Positions 43,284-52,708 are shown, counted from the first letter of the stretch. The stretch is 64,000 bases of DNA from Alteraurantiacibacter aquimixticola (GCF_004965515.1 NZ_SSHH01000003.1:499001-563000), one strand, 5' to 3'. A program made the numbers and translations. The notes: generated by a model from the sequence alone, not told the origin.

Positions 43284-44012
43284 CTATGCTTCGGTCGGGA
43301 TGTCCGGTTCGCCATCAAGCTCTTCCGGCGGATCATTCAGCGCCCGGCGGAAGGTCCTCCTGATCAGCCAGGGTTCGAGGAACCGGCCGACGAGGAACAG
43401 AAAGGCGAACAGGCCGGCGAAGACGAGCGCTGGCGTGGACGAGAACTTGTCCTTTTTTTCCGCTTCCTCCTCTTCCTCGCGCTGCTTCTTTTCCTCCAGC
43501 GTTTCCGGAGCGGGAGCGCCCAGCCATTCGTCGATGACATTCAACGGCTTCGGCTCTTCCTCTTCTTCCTCCGCCTTTTCCGCTTCGGCTTCTGCCTTCT
43601 CGGCCTCGGTCGGGCGTTCGAGATCGGACAGGATGATGCTGCCCTGCGCGAAAGCCAGGAACAGCAGCGGGGCAAGGAAGCAGAACAGCAAAGCGGGGCT
43701 GGTGAGATTGTATTTGAGCCGCGATTGGCCGTCCTCCTCGACCACCTGCAGCGTGCCGCGAGGGAAAGTTGCCAGCTTGTCCTGCGCTGCGGGATTGTCC
43801 TTCACATAGGTCAGCGTGTCGCCGTCGATCTCGTAGCTCGTGCCGCTTTCTTCCAGCAGCGCGTCCAGCTTGGCGAAGGCGCTGTCCGCTGTGCGCGGGG
43901 GGGCCAGTTCCACGAAACCCTTCGCGCGCCAGATCCAGTCGATGAAGGGCAGTTTCAGCACTCGGCGGGTCTCCGGCAATATCGGGCAGGCGCGCGCCTG
44001 CTCTCCCTGCAC
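43284..44012 (-). CDS. Two-TM membrane protein with charged coil, hypothetical
   Basis: The 242-residue product has a soluble N-terminal part, a membrane segment (ALLFCFLAPLLFLAFAQGSI), a Glu/Lys-rich stretch (PTEAEKAEAEAEKAEEEEEE...EEKKQREEEEEAEKKD) that may form a coiled coil, and a second membrane segment (ALVFAGLFAFLFLVGRFLEPW). A GTG at 43961 with GGAGA upstream would give a more typical start (LKLPFIDW...). Function unknown. It sits between the hydroxylase and ferredoxin genes on the same strand. Confidence 0.75.
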   Translation of the reverse strand: MQGEQARACPILPETRRVLKLPFIDWIWRAKGFVELAPPRTADSAFAKLDALLEESGTSYEIDGDTLTYVKDNPAAQDKLATFPRGTLQVVEEDGQSRLKYNLTSPALLFCFLAPLLFLAFAQGSIILSDLERPTEAEKAEAEAEKAEEEEEEPKPLNVIDEWLGAPAPETLEEKKQREEEEEAEKKDKFSSTPALVFAGLFAFLFLVGRFLEPWLIRRTFRRALNDPPEELDGEPDIPTEA

Positions 44013-44083
44013 CGCGGCGCAGGGGAGGGTTTCAGGAACATTGGAAGGCTTCGGCCGATCAGCGGGCCGGCCGAAGCGTCAGG

Positions 44084-45085
44084 CTATTCGGCGGGAACGC
44101 TGGCGGGACGCTGGAAGCGGCGCTGGACCCATTCCTTGCTGGTCTTGAACCCTTCGGTGAAGGGGTAGACCATCGTCTCCCTGATCTGCATGCGGCGGCC
44201 GCCTTCCATGCCGAGCTTCTCGGCCTCGCCATCGATGCAGGTGCCGAAGAGGCGGTCGAAGATGATCCAGGTCGCCCCGTAATTGCTGCGGCTGGCTTCG
44301 AAATCCTGCGAATGGTGGACGCTGTGATGCTCGGTGGTGTTGAACAGGAAGCGCCACCAGCGCGGCGTGTTGAAGCGCACATTGATGTGCTGGTAGGTGC
44401 CGATCGCCAGGCCGAACGTGCCGGCGAGCAGGACGGCTCGGGGCAGGAAGTCGAAGAAGCCGCCAATGCCCAGCCCGATCAGGAACAGCTCCACCGGGTT
44501 GCCGACGGCGCCTTTGTTGATGTTCAGCTGGGTGATGTAGTGGTGCGGCGCATGGGTGAGCCATAGCGGGTACCAATTGTGCATCCCGCGATGCATCCAG
44601 TACTGGCCGAAATCGAAGATGAGCGAGATCAGCAGCGCCTGCACCAGCAGCGGCAGCCCGGTGAACCAGCTGAGCTTGTCCCAGTCATAGGCGCCCTGGA
44701 TCGCCTCGATGATGACACCGTCGCCGATATAGGCATCGACCATGCGCAGTACCGTATAGCCCAGGCCGACATAGAACAGGTCGGTGCACAGCTCCTTCCA
44801 GGTGAGCTGCCAGCTATCGTGGCGCGGGTTCACCAGCTCGATCCCGATCAGGAACACCCTGAAGGAGACGCCGATGATGATGGCGGTCGTCGCGGTGGCG
44901 AGGGAATTGGGCGCGTAATACCAGAAGGCGACAAGCGCGAAGAGGAAGAAGGGCTGGAAATAGGTGAAGACGAAGCGCTTCAGCGGACCGCCTTCGACCT
45001 TGGGAATATTGTCCCACCCCACGGTTACAGGCGAATCGGCGCCTATGATCCTGTTTCCTACGCGTACACCGGCCATATCCGTCAC
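44084..45085 (-). CDS. Sterol-desaturase-type di-iron membrane hydroxylase (A)
   Basis: The 333-residue product is an integral-membrane hydroxylase of the fatty-acid hydroxylase superfamily, with several helices. The histidine boxes that bind two irons are visible: QYWMHRGMHNWYPLWLTHAPHHYITQLN and EHHSVHHSQDFEASRSNYG. It should use O2 and electrons to hydroxylate or desaturate a lipid-like or other small substrate. The start GTG at 45085 overlaps the stop of a 31-codon ORF (GTGA); ATG at 45076 is an alternative. A dyad-containing promoter lies 180 nt upstream. A paralogue (B) lies at 59053-60006. Confidence 0.9.
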   Translation of the reverse strand: MTDMAGVRVGNRIIGADSPVTVGWDNIPKVEGGPLKRFVFTYFQPFFLFALVAFWYYAPNSLATATTAIIIGVSFRVFLIGIELVNPRHDSWQLTWKELCTDLFYVGLGYTVLRMVDAYIGDGVIIEAIQGAYDWDKLSWFTGLPLLVQALLISLIFDFGQYWMHRGMHNWYPLWLTHAPHHYITQLNINKGAVGNPVELFLIGLGIGGFFDFLPRAVLLAGTFGLAIGTYQHINVRFNTPRWWRFLFNTTEHHSVHHSQDFEASRSNYGATWIIFDRLFGTCIDGEAEKLGMEGGRRMQIRETMVYPFTEGFKTSKEWVQRRFQRPASVPAE

Positions 45086-45177
45086 CCCGCTGTCGAGCTT
45101 GTGGAGGTCCGCGGCACATCGGGCAGGATCGCGGGCTGGCTGGTGCCTAACCCCTTGTGGTCCTGCGTGTACTTCAC
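45082..45177 (-). CDS. Possible 31-aa leader ORF before hydroxylase A
   Basis: A GTG at 45177 follows AGGGGAG (7-nt spacing) and opens a 31-codon frame (VKYTQDHKGLGTSQPAIL...) whose TGA overlaps the GTG start of the hydroxylase. It could couple translation or be a real small protein. There is no family match. A similar ORF is not seen in front of hydroxylase B. Confidence 0.35.
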   Translation of the reverse strand: MKYTQDHKGLGTSQPAILPDVPRTSTSSTAG

Positions 45178-45267
45178 GAGCGGACTCCCCTGGCCGGGCC
45201 TGAAATCGGCCCGGTTGGTTGCAGAATCTCTCCCGGTGAACGTGCTATCTTTTCGCTATGGGAATGG

Positions 45268-45303
45268 AGGCTATCGATATTAAGAAATGCGTCAAGAGTA
45301 ATA
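45268..45303 (-). promoter_or_regulatory. Dyad operator over promoter of hydroxylase A
   Basis: Read leftwards: TATTAC (45303-45298), TC, a -35-like TTGACG (45295-45290), 16 nt, and a -10-like TAGCCT (45273-45268). The right dyad arm, TATTAA on the plus strand (45278-45283), falls inside the spacer. Arms and 14-nt spacing match sites at 52714, 55535 and 58931. The core is nearly identical to the site before hydroxylase B. Confidence 0.75.
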
Positions 45304-45338
45304 ACGCAACAAATTTGACATTTCTGCCAACCGGTCGC

Positions 45339-47105
45339 TCAGCCACGCGCAATATAGGCGCGCCAGCCGCCCAGTGCGGTGATATCTTCCGCGCCTTCCG
45401 TCGCGCGCGGTTCGGAGACGAAGCCCTTGACGCTGCTGCCGTCCTCCAGCGTCACCGTACCAATGGCGAGCGGGGCGGGCACTTCGGCCACGAAGCTGCC
45501 GAACGCGGCGACGTCCAGCTCATAGACTTCGACCGCGATCGCCGCGCCATCCTCGCTGTGCACCAGCGCCGGCTTGGGCGGCGTGCTGTCGGCCATTGCG
45601 TAGAGGCGATAGGTCGGGGCGGTCTGGAAAGCGCCGACGAACTTCGCATCGCGCGAGGTCAGCTGCCAGTGGAGCGGCATGTCCTTGAGATGGGCGCCGA
45701 CAACGGCAAGTTTTACGGTTTCCATTCTTCCCTCCAGGTCGAGCGGGGGCGGCGGAGCAAGCTCCGCTGCTGTGAGAAAGGTTTCGGCTGCAGCCATCAG
45801 GCCATTGTCGCTGCCGGCAGGCCCGATCAGTGTGATGCCGAAGCCGGTGCCGTTGCTGCGAACACCTGCCGGGACCGCGATGGCCGCCATGTCGAGCAGG
45901 TTCACGAAATTGGTATAGAGGCCAAGATTGCTGTTCAGCGCTACCGGCGCAGCAAGCAGCTCAGCTACGCGATAGGTCGTCCCGGTGGTCGGGAAGGCCA
46001 GCATGTCGACCGATTGCCACATGGCTTCCGCCTGCCGCTGCAATTCGGCGAGGCGGTAGATGCCGTTGAACAGCTCCACTGCTGAAATCTCGGCGCCGGG
46101 GGCGACTACCGTTCGGACGGTGTCGTCAATCGCGCCGGGGTTGTTCGCCAGCAGTTCGGCCAGTGCTGCGGTGCGCTCTGCCACCCATGGGCCGCTATAG
46201 AGCAGGCTCGCCGCCTCGTTGAGGAAGGCGATGTCGAGTTCGACCAGCTCGCTTTCCTTGCCCAGTGCTCCGAGCGCGCGATCGTAGAGATATTCGGACT
46301 GATGATCGCCGAACCAGCCGCGCTGGTCGGGGCGCGGGACGCCAATGCGGGCAGGCTTTAGGGGACGTTCTGGAAGCGCCCTTGAATAGGGATCGGCGGA
46401 ATCGAAGCTGGCGATAACCTCGTCCACCAGCTGCGCATCGCCAACACTATCAGCAAAGACGGTGATGCAGTCGAGCGTGCGGCAGGCGGGCACCAGGCCA
46501 TTGGTACTCCACCGCCCCTTGCTCGGCTTCAGTCCGACGAGGTGGTGGAAGGCTGCAGGCACACGGCCCGAACCAGCGGTATCGGTGCCGAGCGCGAAAG
46601 GAACGAGGCCCGCCGCCACCGCCACAGCCGATCCCGAACTGGAACCGCCGCTGACATAGGCGAGATTATAGGCATTGCGCGGGATTCCGTATGGGCTGCG
46701 CGTGCCGACAAGCCCGGTCGCGAACTGGTCGAGATTGGTCTTGCCGACGCAGATCGCCCCCGCCTCCAGCAGCTTGCCCGTCACCGTGGCGGAGACGGCG
46801 GGCGTATAGGAGAATGCCGGACACGCCGCCGTCGTGTTGAAACCGGCAACGTCGATATTGTCCTTCACCGCAAAGGGCACGCCGGCGAGCGGCAGTTTCT
46901 CCCCTGCCGCGATACGCGCATCGACGGTGCGGGCGGCGGCAAGGATGCTTTCGGGAGAAGCGCGGCTGATCCAGATTTGCGGCTGGATCTCGTCATAGGC
47001 GGCAAGGCGCGCGAGAGTGTCTTCCGCAACGGAGACTGCGCTAAAGGTGCCCTCGTTTACCGAGGCAGCAATGGCGGCGGCGCTCTGGCGGTCGAGTACC
47101 GTCAT
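45339..47105 (-). CDS. atzF: Allophanate hydrolase
   Basis: The 588-residue product starts at 47105, overlapping the carboxylase stop by 4 nt (ATGA). The N-terminal 420 residues are an amidase-signature domain: GVPFAVKDNID (catalytic Lys), YVSGGSSSGSAVAVAAGL and GTDTAGSGRVPAAFH (Ser-cisSer). The C-terminal domain (PPPPLDLEGRMETVKLAVVGAHLKDMPLHW...) is the small AtzF/DUR1,2 extension. It splits allophanate into ammonia and CO2, the last step after carboxylation and deimination of guanidine (or of urea). It is the last gene of the leftward operon. Confidence 0.92.
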   Translation of the reverse strand: MTVLDRQSAAAIAASVNEGTFSAVSVAEDTLARLAAYDEIQPQIWISRASPESILAAARTVDARIAAGEKLPLAGVPFAVKDNIDVAGFNTTAACPAFSYTPAVSATVTGKLLEAGAICVGKTNLDQFATGLVGTRSPYGIPRNAYNLAYVSGGSSSGSAVAVAAGLVPFALGTDTAGSGRVPAAFHHLVGLKPSKGRWSTNGLVPACRTLDCITVFADSVGDAQLVDEVIASFDSADPYSRALPERPLKPARIGVPRPDQRGWFGDHQSEYLYDRALGALGKESELVELDIAFLNEAASLLYSGPWVAERTAALAELLANNPGAIDDTVRTVVAPGAEISAVELFNGIYRLAELQRQAEAMWQSVDMLAFPTTGTTYRVAELLAAPVALNSNLGLYTNFVNLLDMAAIAVPAGVRSNGTGFGITLIGPAGSDNGLMAAAETFLTAAELAPPPPLDLEGRMETVKLAVVGAHLKDMPLHWQLTSRDAKFVGAFQTAPTYRLYAMADSTPPKPALVHSEDGAAIAVEVYELDVAAFGSFVAEVPAPLAIGTVTLEDGSSVKGFVSEPRATEGAEDITALGGWRAYIARG

Positions 47106-50100
47106 GATGCGCGCCGCGTCAGGGCCATCAGGGGCGCGCCGGGCTCGATCGCCTGGCGTTCCTGCATATAGAGGGCGGTGATCGTTCCGGCATCGGGGCT
47201 TTCCAACGGACACTCCATCTTCATCGCTTCAATCACGGCGACCACGTCACCTGCCTCGACCTCGTCGCCTTCGGAGACGAGCAGTTTCCAGACATTGCCG
47301 CCGAACGGGGCTTCGACCACCTCGGCACCGTCGGGCACTTCGATGGCAGGCGCGGCCAGCGCTCCCGCTCCGGGGTCTTCGGTCAGTTCGGAAATGCGAT
47401 CGAACTCCCCGCTACGCTCCCATTCGGCGCGTTCGGCATCGAAGGCAGACTGGCGGGTCTGCTGGAATGCCTCGATCGATTGCGCATTCTCGGCGAGGAA
47501 CGCGCGATAGTCGGCAAGACGGAATTCGGAATGCTCGACCTCGATCGAGCGGCGTCCGGCGGGGAAGTCCCTGCGCCATTCCTCCAGCTCTTCGGCGCTC
47601 ACTTCGAAGAAGCGGATCTGGTCGAAGAAGCGGAGCAGCCACGGCTTGCCTTCCTTGAAGGCATCGGTCTGGCGATAGGTGTTCCACACCTGGATCGTGC
47701 GGCCGAACAGCTGGTAGCCGCCCGGTCCCTCCATCCCGTAGATGCACATATAGGCCCCGCCGATGCCCACCACATTGGGCGGAGTCCAGGTGCGCGCAGG
47801 GTTGTATTTGGTGGTCACGAGGCGGTGGCGCGGGTCCACCGGCGTCGCCACGGGCGCGCCCAGATAGACGTCGCCCAAACCCATCACCAGGTAGCTGGCG
47901 TCGAACACCATATCCTGCACCGCATCGGCATCGGGCAATCCGTTGATGCGGCGGATGAACTCGATATTGTCCGGGCACCACGGCGCATCCTTGCGCACGG
48001 CTGCCATGTATTTCTCGATTGTTGCCGTGGTCGCCGGATCGCGCCAGCTCAAGGGCAGGTGGACGATGCGTGAGGGGATGGTGAAGTCCTCAAGGTCGCC
48101 CAGCTCATCCTCAGCCTCGATCAGTGCGGCGAGCGCATGCTGCTGGTCGAGCACGCGATCATCGAAATGGAGCTGCAGCGAGCGGATGCCGGGGACGATA
48201 TCGACGACGCCGGGCAGGGCCTTCGCCTCCAGCACCGTCATCAGCGCATGCACGCGGATGCGCAGTTCGATGTCGAGCACGATGGGACCGTATTCGACGA
48301 GGATGTTGCGGTCGCCCTGCTGCCGGTAAAAGGTGCGTGGCCGATGCCCCTCCTCCGGAATTTCGGCCAGGATCGGGCTCAGTTCGGAGATATCGCGGGT
48401 GACACTCGCGGCGGCAAGGCCGGCCGGTGACGGGGCGAGGGCGGCGGCGCGGCTGGCAGCCTGCGCTTCCTCGATCCCCACAGGCACGAAGCGCAGGCGG
48501 TTGCCGGGGGCGAGCTGGCCGATCTTCCAGCGGTCGGCGGCGATCACCACGAAGGGACAGACGAAACCGCCCAGCGAAGGTCCGTCGGGACCAAGGATGA
48601 TCGGCATGTCGCCGGTGAAATCGACTGCGCCGATGGCATAGGGATTGTCGTGAATGTTGGACGGGTGGAGCCCCGCCTCCCCACCATCCTTGCGCGCCCA
48701 TTCGGGCTTGGGGCCAACAAGGCGAACGCCGGTGCGGTTGCTGTTGTAATGCACCTGCCATTCGGCATCGAGGATGGAGGTGATGTCCCCGTCGGTGAAG
48801 AAATCGGGTGCGCCATGCGGGCCGTACATCACGCGCAGGGTCCAGCGATTGCCGAAATCGGGGGCCTGTCCGGCGGGGACGCTGGCGGTGTCCAGCGCTC
48901 CATCCGCAAGGTGCAGCGTATCGCCCGCAAGCAGCCGGCGTGCGGCATGGCCGCCGAACTGGCCGAGTTCAAAGGTGCTGCGGCTGGCGAGATAGGGCGG
49001 GATGTCGAGCCCGCCGGCGAACAGGATATAGCCGCGCATACCGCCGCCGGCCACGCGGCCGAGCGCCAGCGTCTGCCCAGCAGCGACATCGAAGGGAACG
49101 TCACGATCGACAGGTTCGCCGTCCAATCGCGCACCGAAGTCGGCACCCGCGAGACACAGCCGCGCAGGCGCATTGAAGTGGAGCGTCGGCCCGGTGAAAG
49201 TGACTTCTAGCCCCGCTGTGCCTTCCGGATTGCCTAGCCGCAGATTGCCCGTGCGGAAGGAGCGGTCATCCATCGGGCCCGATGGCGGCACGCCCACTGA
49301 CCACAGCCCCTCACGCCCCGGCCAGTCCTGCACTGTGGTGGCGGTGCCCCCTGAAACTACGCGGACACTGCGCGGCGTGTAATCGACATCGTCGAGCAGC
49401 CGTGTGGTGACCTGCCCGGACAGGAAGCGCTCCTCGCGCAGGACGTCGCGCAGCCAACGCAGGTTCGTTTCCATGCCGTCGATGCGGCTTTCTTCCAGCG
49501 CGGCCTGCATCGCCTTGATTGACGCCTCGCGCGTTTCAGCATGGGTGATCAGCTTGGCGATCATCGGATCGTACCATGCGCTCACCGTGGACCCGGCCTC
49601 GCACCATGTCTCCGAGCGGATATTGTCAGGGAAAGTCAGCGCGGTCAGCGTGCCTGTGGTAGGCCGATAGTCCAGCGCCGGGTCCTCGGCATAAAGGCGT
49701 ACCTGCACCGAATGGCCGCGCGGTTGGGGCGGTGTGCGGTCCATGAAGGCATAATCGCCCGCCGCACCGCGCACCATCCATTCGACCAGGTCGATGCCCA
49801 TCACTTCCTCGGTGACGCCATGTTCGACCTGCAGGCGCGTGTTCATCTCGAGGAAGAAGAATTCCTGCCGCTCGGCATCGAAGAGGAATTCCACCGTCCC
49901 GGCGGAGCGGTAGTGGGCCGCTTCGGCGAGCCGCACGGCAGCGGCGTGAAGGTCGCGGCGAACAGCGGAGAACAGGCAAGGGGCGGGGGCTTCCTCCACC
50001 ACCTTCTGGTTGCGGCGCTGGAGCGAGCAATCGCGCTCTCCCAGCGGCATGACGCGGCCATCGCCATCGCCGAAGATCTGCACTTCGATGTGGCGCGCGC

Positions 50101-50713
50101 GGGCGATATAGCGTTCGAGGAAGACGCCGGCATCGCCGAAACTACTCGCCCCTTGCCGGACCACGCTGGCGAAGCCATCGCGCAAAGCAGACTCATCCTC
50201 GCAGATGCGCATGCCGATGCCACCGCCGCCAGCGGTTGCCTTCAGGATCACCGGATAACCGATTTCATTGGCAGCGCGCGCGGCCTCGTCCTCATCGGTC
50301 AGCAGGCCGGTGCCGGGCGCCAGCGGCACGCCCTGCTCGGCGGCAAGTGCGCGGGCGGAGTGCTTCAGGCCGAAGGTGCGGATATGCTCCGGACGCGGGC
50401 CAATGAAGGTGATCCCCGTCGCTTCGCACGCCTCGGCAAATTCGGCATTCTCGGCAAGGAAGCCATAGCCAGGATGGATATAACCCGCGCCCGTTTCCTT
50501 CGCCGCGGCGATGATGGCGGGAATGTCCAGATAGCTCTCGGCCGCAGGTGCCGGGCCGATACAAACCGCCGCATCCGCCTGCGACACATGGAGCGAATCT
50601 GCATCAGCCTCGGAATAGACAGCGACCGAACGCAGCCCCATGCTGCGCAGTGTCCGGATAATCCTGGTGGCAATCGCCCCGCGGTTGGCGATCAGTACCG
50701 TGCCCTCGCTCAT
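47102..50713 (-). CDS. Urea/guanidine carboxylase, biotin-dependent
   Basis: The 1203-residue protein has the urea-carboxylase layout: a biotin carboxylase domain (residues 1-450) with GGGGIGMRICED and EMNTRLQVEHGVTEEV, a KipA/KipI-type carboxyltransferase region (about 460-1090: TTVQDWPGREGLWSVG, GPGGYQLFGRTIQVW), and a C-terminal biotinyl domain with Lys1165 in EAMKMECP. Bacterial members next to two DUF1989 genes and an allophanate hydrolase have been shown to prefer guanidine, forming carboxyguanidine. Both such neighbours are present here, so guanidine is the likely substrate. The CT residue that separates guanidine from urea use was not checked. Confidence 0.93.
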   Translation of the reverse strand: MSEGTVLIANRGAIATRIIRTLRSMGLRSVAVYSEADADSLHVSQADAAVCIGPAPAAESYLDIPAIIAAAKETGAGYIHPGYGFLAENAEFAEACEATGITFIGPRPEHIRTFGLKHSARALAAEQGVPLAPGTGLLTDEDEAARAANEIGYPVILKATAGGGGIGMRICEDESALRDGFASVVRQGASSFGDAGVFLERYIARARHIEVQIFGDGDGRVMPLGERDCSLQRRNQKVVEEAPAPCLFSAVRRDLHAAAVRLAEAAHYRSAGTVEFLFDAERQEFFFLEMNTRLQVEHGVTEEVMGIDLVEWMVRGAAGDYAFMDRTPPQPRGHSVQVRLYAEDPALDYRPTTGTLTALTFPDNIRSETWCEAGSTVSAWYDPMIAKLITHAETREASIKAMQAALEESRIDGMETNLRWLRDVLREERFLSGQVTTRLLDDVDYTPRSVRVVSGGTATTVQDWPGREGLWSVGVPPSGPMDDRSFRTGNLRLGNPEGTAGLEVTFTGPTLHFNAPARLCLAGADFGARLDGEPVDRDVPFDVAAGQTLALGRVAGGGMRGYILFAGGLDIPPYLASRSTFELGQFGGHAARRLLAGDTLHLADGALDTASVPAGQAPDFGNRWTLRVMYGPHGAPDFFTDGDITSILDAEWQVHYNSNRTGVRLVGPKPEWARKDGGEAGLHPSNIHDNPYAIGAVDFTGDMPIILGPDGPSLGGFVCPFVVIAADRWKIGQLAPGNRLRFVPVGIEEAQAASRAAALAPSPAGLAAASVTRDISELSPILAEIPEEGHRPRTFYRQQGDRNILVEYGPIVLDIELRIRVHALMTVLEAKALPGVVDIVPGIRSLQLHFDDRVLDQQHALAALIEAEDELGDLEDFTIPSRIVHLPLSWRDPATTATIEKYMAAVRKDAPWCPDNIEFIRRINGLPDADAVQDMVFDASYLVMGLGDVYLGAPVATPVDPRHRLVTTKYNPARTWTPPNVVGIGGAYMCIYGMEGPGGYQLFGRTIQVWNTYRQTDAFKEGKPWLLRFFDQIRFFEVSAEELEEWRRDFPAGRRSIEVEHSEFRLADYRAFLAENAQSIEAFQQTRQSAFDAERAEWERSGEFDRISELTEDPGAGALAAPAIEVPDGAEVVEAPFGGNVWKLLVSEGDEVEAGDVVAVIEAMKMECPLESPDAGTITALYMQERQAIEPGAPLMALTRRAS

Positions 50714-51345
50714 GCAGAAACGATCATCCGCACGGGGGTGGGGTTGAAGGCGTTGCAGGGATTGTTGATCTGCGGGCAGTTGGAGACGACCACGATCACG
50801 TCCATCTCGGCCCGCAAATCGACCGTGAGGCCGGGAGCGGAAATGCCGTCAACGATGCCGAGCGATCCGTCCTCCTCGACCGGCACGTTCATGAAGAAGT
50901 TGATGTTGGAGACCATGTCGCGCTTGCCGCGCCCTTCGAGGAGGTTCGCCTCAAGAAAGTTCTCGACACAGGCATGCTGCGCCTTGGTGTGGTGGCCGTA
51001 GCGCAGCGTATTGGATTCGCAGGAACAGGCCCCGCCGATCGTGTCGTGATAGGCGACGGAGGTGCCGGTGATGGTCATCAACGGACGTCCTTCGTTGGAC
51101 CGCAATACGCTGCCTTCGCGCAGGAAGAGGTTGCCCTGAGCCGAAACCGTGTCCTGCGCGCTGTAGCGCTCGGCATCGTCGGCATCGGAATAGAGCAGGA
51201 AGTCGACCGCCTGATTGCCCTCGATATCGATGATGCGCAGCGTCTCGCCGGCGGCGATGTGGTGCAGCCATGGCGCGCGGGCAGGGACGATTTCATCATG
51301 CAAGACGGCACCGGGAAGGCCCCCGAATGCGGGATCAGCGGTCAT
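50710..51345 (-). CDS. DUF1989 carboxyguanidine-deiminase-type subunit (211 aa)
   Basis: The 211-residue product shows DUF1989 landmarks: GETLRIIDIEGNQAVDFLLY, the metal-site region YHDTIGGACSCESNTLRYG, NINFFMNVPVEEDGSLG and the closing NPCNAFNPTPVRMI. It pairs with the next upstream DUF1989 gene. In characterised systems the two subunits form a zinc enzyme that removes ammonia from carboxyguanidine to give allophanate. The start at 51345 is set by the family N-terminus; it overlaps the carboxylase start by 4 nt (ATGA). The pair was earlier called urea-carboxylase-associated proteins 1 and 2. Confidence 0.9.
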   Translation of the reverse strand: MTADPAFGGLPGAVLHDEIVPARAPWLHHIAAGETLRIIDIEGNQAVDFLLYSDADDAERYSAQDTVSAQGNLFLREGSVLRSNEGRPLMTITGTSVAYHDTIGGACSCESNTLRYGHHTKAQHACVENFLEANLLEGRGKRDMVSNINFFMNVPVEEDGSLGIVDGISAPGLTVDLRAEMDVIVVVSNCPQINNPCNAFNPTPVRMIVSA

Positions 51346-51365
51346 ATTTCGTGCAGCCTTCCTTG

Positions 51366-52190
51366 CTAGCGGCGGAAATAGTCTTCGACATTCTCGAAGG
51401 CGCGCAGGCCCTCCGGTGTCGCGGTCCTGATCGGGTCGTTCTCGCCCGTTACCGGGCCACGCCAGGCGGAGATGCGCAGCGGCGACACCGTCCATTCGTC
51501 GCGCGGGTCGAGGACGTGTGGGCAGTTGGCGAGGACCACGATCACGTCCATCTCGGCGCGCAGCACCAGCTTGCGACCACCTTCGAAGGGGCCGACCAGC
51601 GGCGTGATCGTCCCGTCCGCCTCGATCTTCGTGCCCTTGAACAGGTTGATGCAGGGATGGACATCGCGCCGGTGGAGCCCGTGCTTGGCGGAACCGAGCA
51701 GCAGGCGGTCGCGGCCATTGGGGAAGGCGCCGCTATTGCGCCCCTCGCCATATTTCGCCTCGTTCGTGGCGGCGTTGGAGGTGCCGCAAAAGGCATCGTG
51801 TGTCGTCGCATCGTCTTCGAGGATGCTCATCATCACGCGGCCCATATCGGACAGCAGCAGCTTTCCGGCATTGAGATAGGCGTTCCACTGCACCTTCACC
51901 GTGTCTGCAACGTTGAGCCGCTCGCTCGGCATTTCTGCATTGTAGATGAGGAGCGATGCGCACGCGTCGCCCTCAATATCAATCAGGCGCAGGCGCGATC
52001 CGCGCGCCAGCTTGCGGGTGGCATAGCCGCCGGGCGCAACTGTTTCCTCCCACAGCAAATCCCCTGCCGCCACGCCTTCGGGAAGGTCGGGCGCCACCGG
52101 CGGCAGCACCGGCATGGCTTCGACCACGGTTCCGGCCATCGCACGTGCGTGGTCGCGGGCAGCAAGGGGATTTGCCAGTTCCTGGGTCAT
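51366..52190 (-). CDS. DUF1989 carboxyguanidine-deiminase-type subunit (274 aa)
   Basis: The longer of the two DUF1989 proteins. Landmarks: GSRLRLIDIEGDACASLLIYN, THDAFCGTSNAATNEAKYG, HPCINLFKGTKIEADGTIT and LRAEMDVIVVLANCPHVLDP. It has an N-terminal extension (about 45 residues) lacking in its partner. Expected role: partner subunit of the carboxyguanidine deiminase. The ATG overlaps the end of the regulator gene by 4 nt, so regulator, both subunits, carboxylase and allophanate hydrolase read as one overlapping unit. Confidence 0.9.
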   Translation of the reverse strand: MTQELANPLAARDHARAMAGTVVEAMPVLPPVAPDLPEGVAAGDLLWEETVAPGGYATRKLARGSRLRLIDIEGDACASLLIYNAEMPSERLNVADTVKVQWNAYLNAGKLLLSDMGRVMMSILEDDATTHDAFCGTSNAATNEAKYGEGRNSGAFPNGRDRLLLGSAKHGLHRRDVHPCINLFKGTKIEADGTITPLVGPFEGGRKLVLRAEMDVIVVLANCPHVLDPRDEWTVSPLRISAWRGPVTGENDPIRTATPEGLRAFENVEDYFRR

Positions 52191-52696
52191 GCAGCGGCAG
52201 GCTTCTCGGACTTGGCCTTTTTCGAGGCGGGATGGTCGTCGGCCTCGCTCTCACCCTGCTCATGCAGCGGCGGCAGGAGGGCGGTGGTGGTCACCAGCTG
52301 GAGCTGGTGGACGCCGCGGATGGAACGCAGCGCATCGCACAGCGCTTCCAGCCGCACGGCCGGCCCCTGCACCAGCAGCACTTCGAGCGACTGGTCGTCC
52401 TCCAGGAAGACATGCTGCGAGGAGATCACCTCTTTCAGGTAATCGGATTGCGTCTGCGCAAGCTGTTGCCGCACGCTGCCGCGATCGCCGCGATAGACCA
52501 GCGTGATGGTGCCCGCGAGCATCTCCTCGGGACGCGTCAGCGCCTCATGCTCGGCCAGGGCATGGCGGATCAGTTCCGCGATCAGCTGCGAGCGGGACGG
52601 CAGGCCGCGTTCTTCCACCATCACGTCGAGCTGGCGGAACAGGTCTGCCGGAAGGCTCATACTGAGGCGGGCCAGGCTGGTAGGTTCGGATGCCAT
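52187..52696 (-). CDS. NikR-like ribbon-helix-helix regulator
   Basis: The 169-residue product has an N-terminal CopG/RHH DNA-binding motif (SLARLSMSLPADLFRQLDVMV, then SRSQLIAELIRHAL). A C-terminal ACT-like NikR domain follows (GTITLVYRGDRG...SSQHVFLEDDQSLEVLLVQG). Compared with E. coli NikR, only one of the nickel histidines is kept (SQHV); the second His is Phe, the Cys is Ser and His76 is lost. So it is unlikely to sense nickel this way. The tail is a 20-residue charged extension. Location in the guanidine operon suggests a guanidine-, urea- or nitrogen-linked signal. A dyad lies directly upstream. Confidence 0.88.
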   Translation of the reverse strand: MASEPTSLARLSMSLPADLFRQLDVMVEERGLPSRSQLIAELIRHALAEHEALTRPEEMLAGTITLVYRGDRGSVRQQLAQTQSDYLKEVISSQHVFLEDDQSLEVLLVQGPAVRLEALCDALRSIRGVHQLQLVTTTALLPPLHEQGESEADDHPASKKAKSEKPAAA

Positions 52697-52708
52697 AGGG
52701 AGTTCCTC

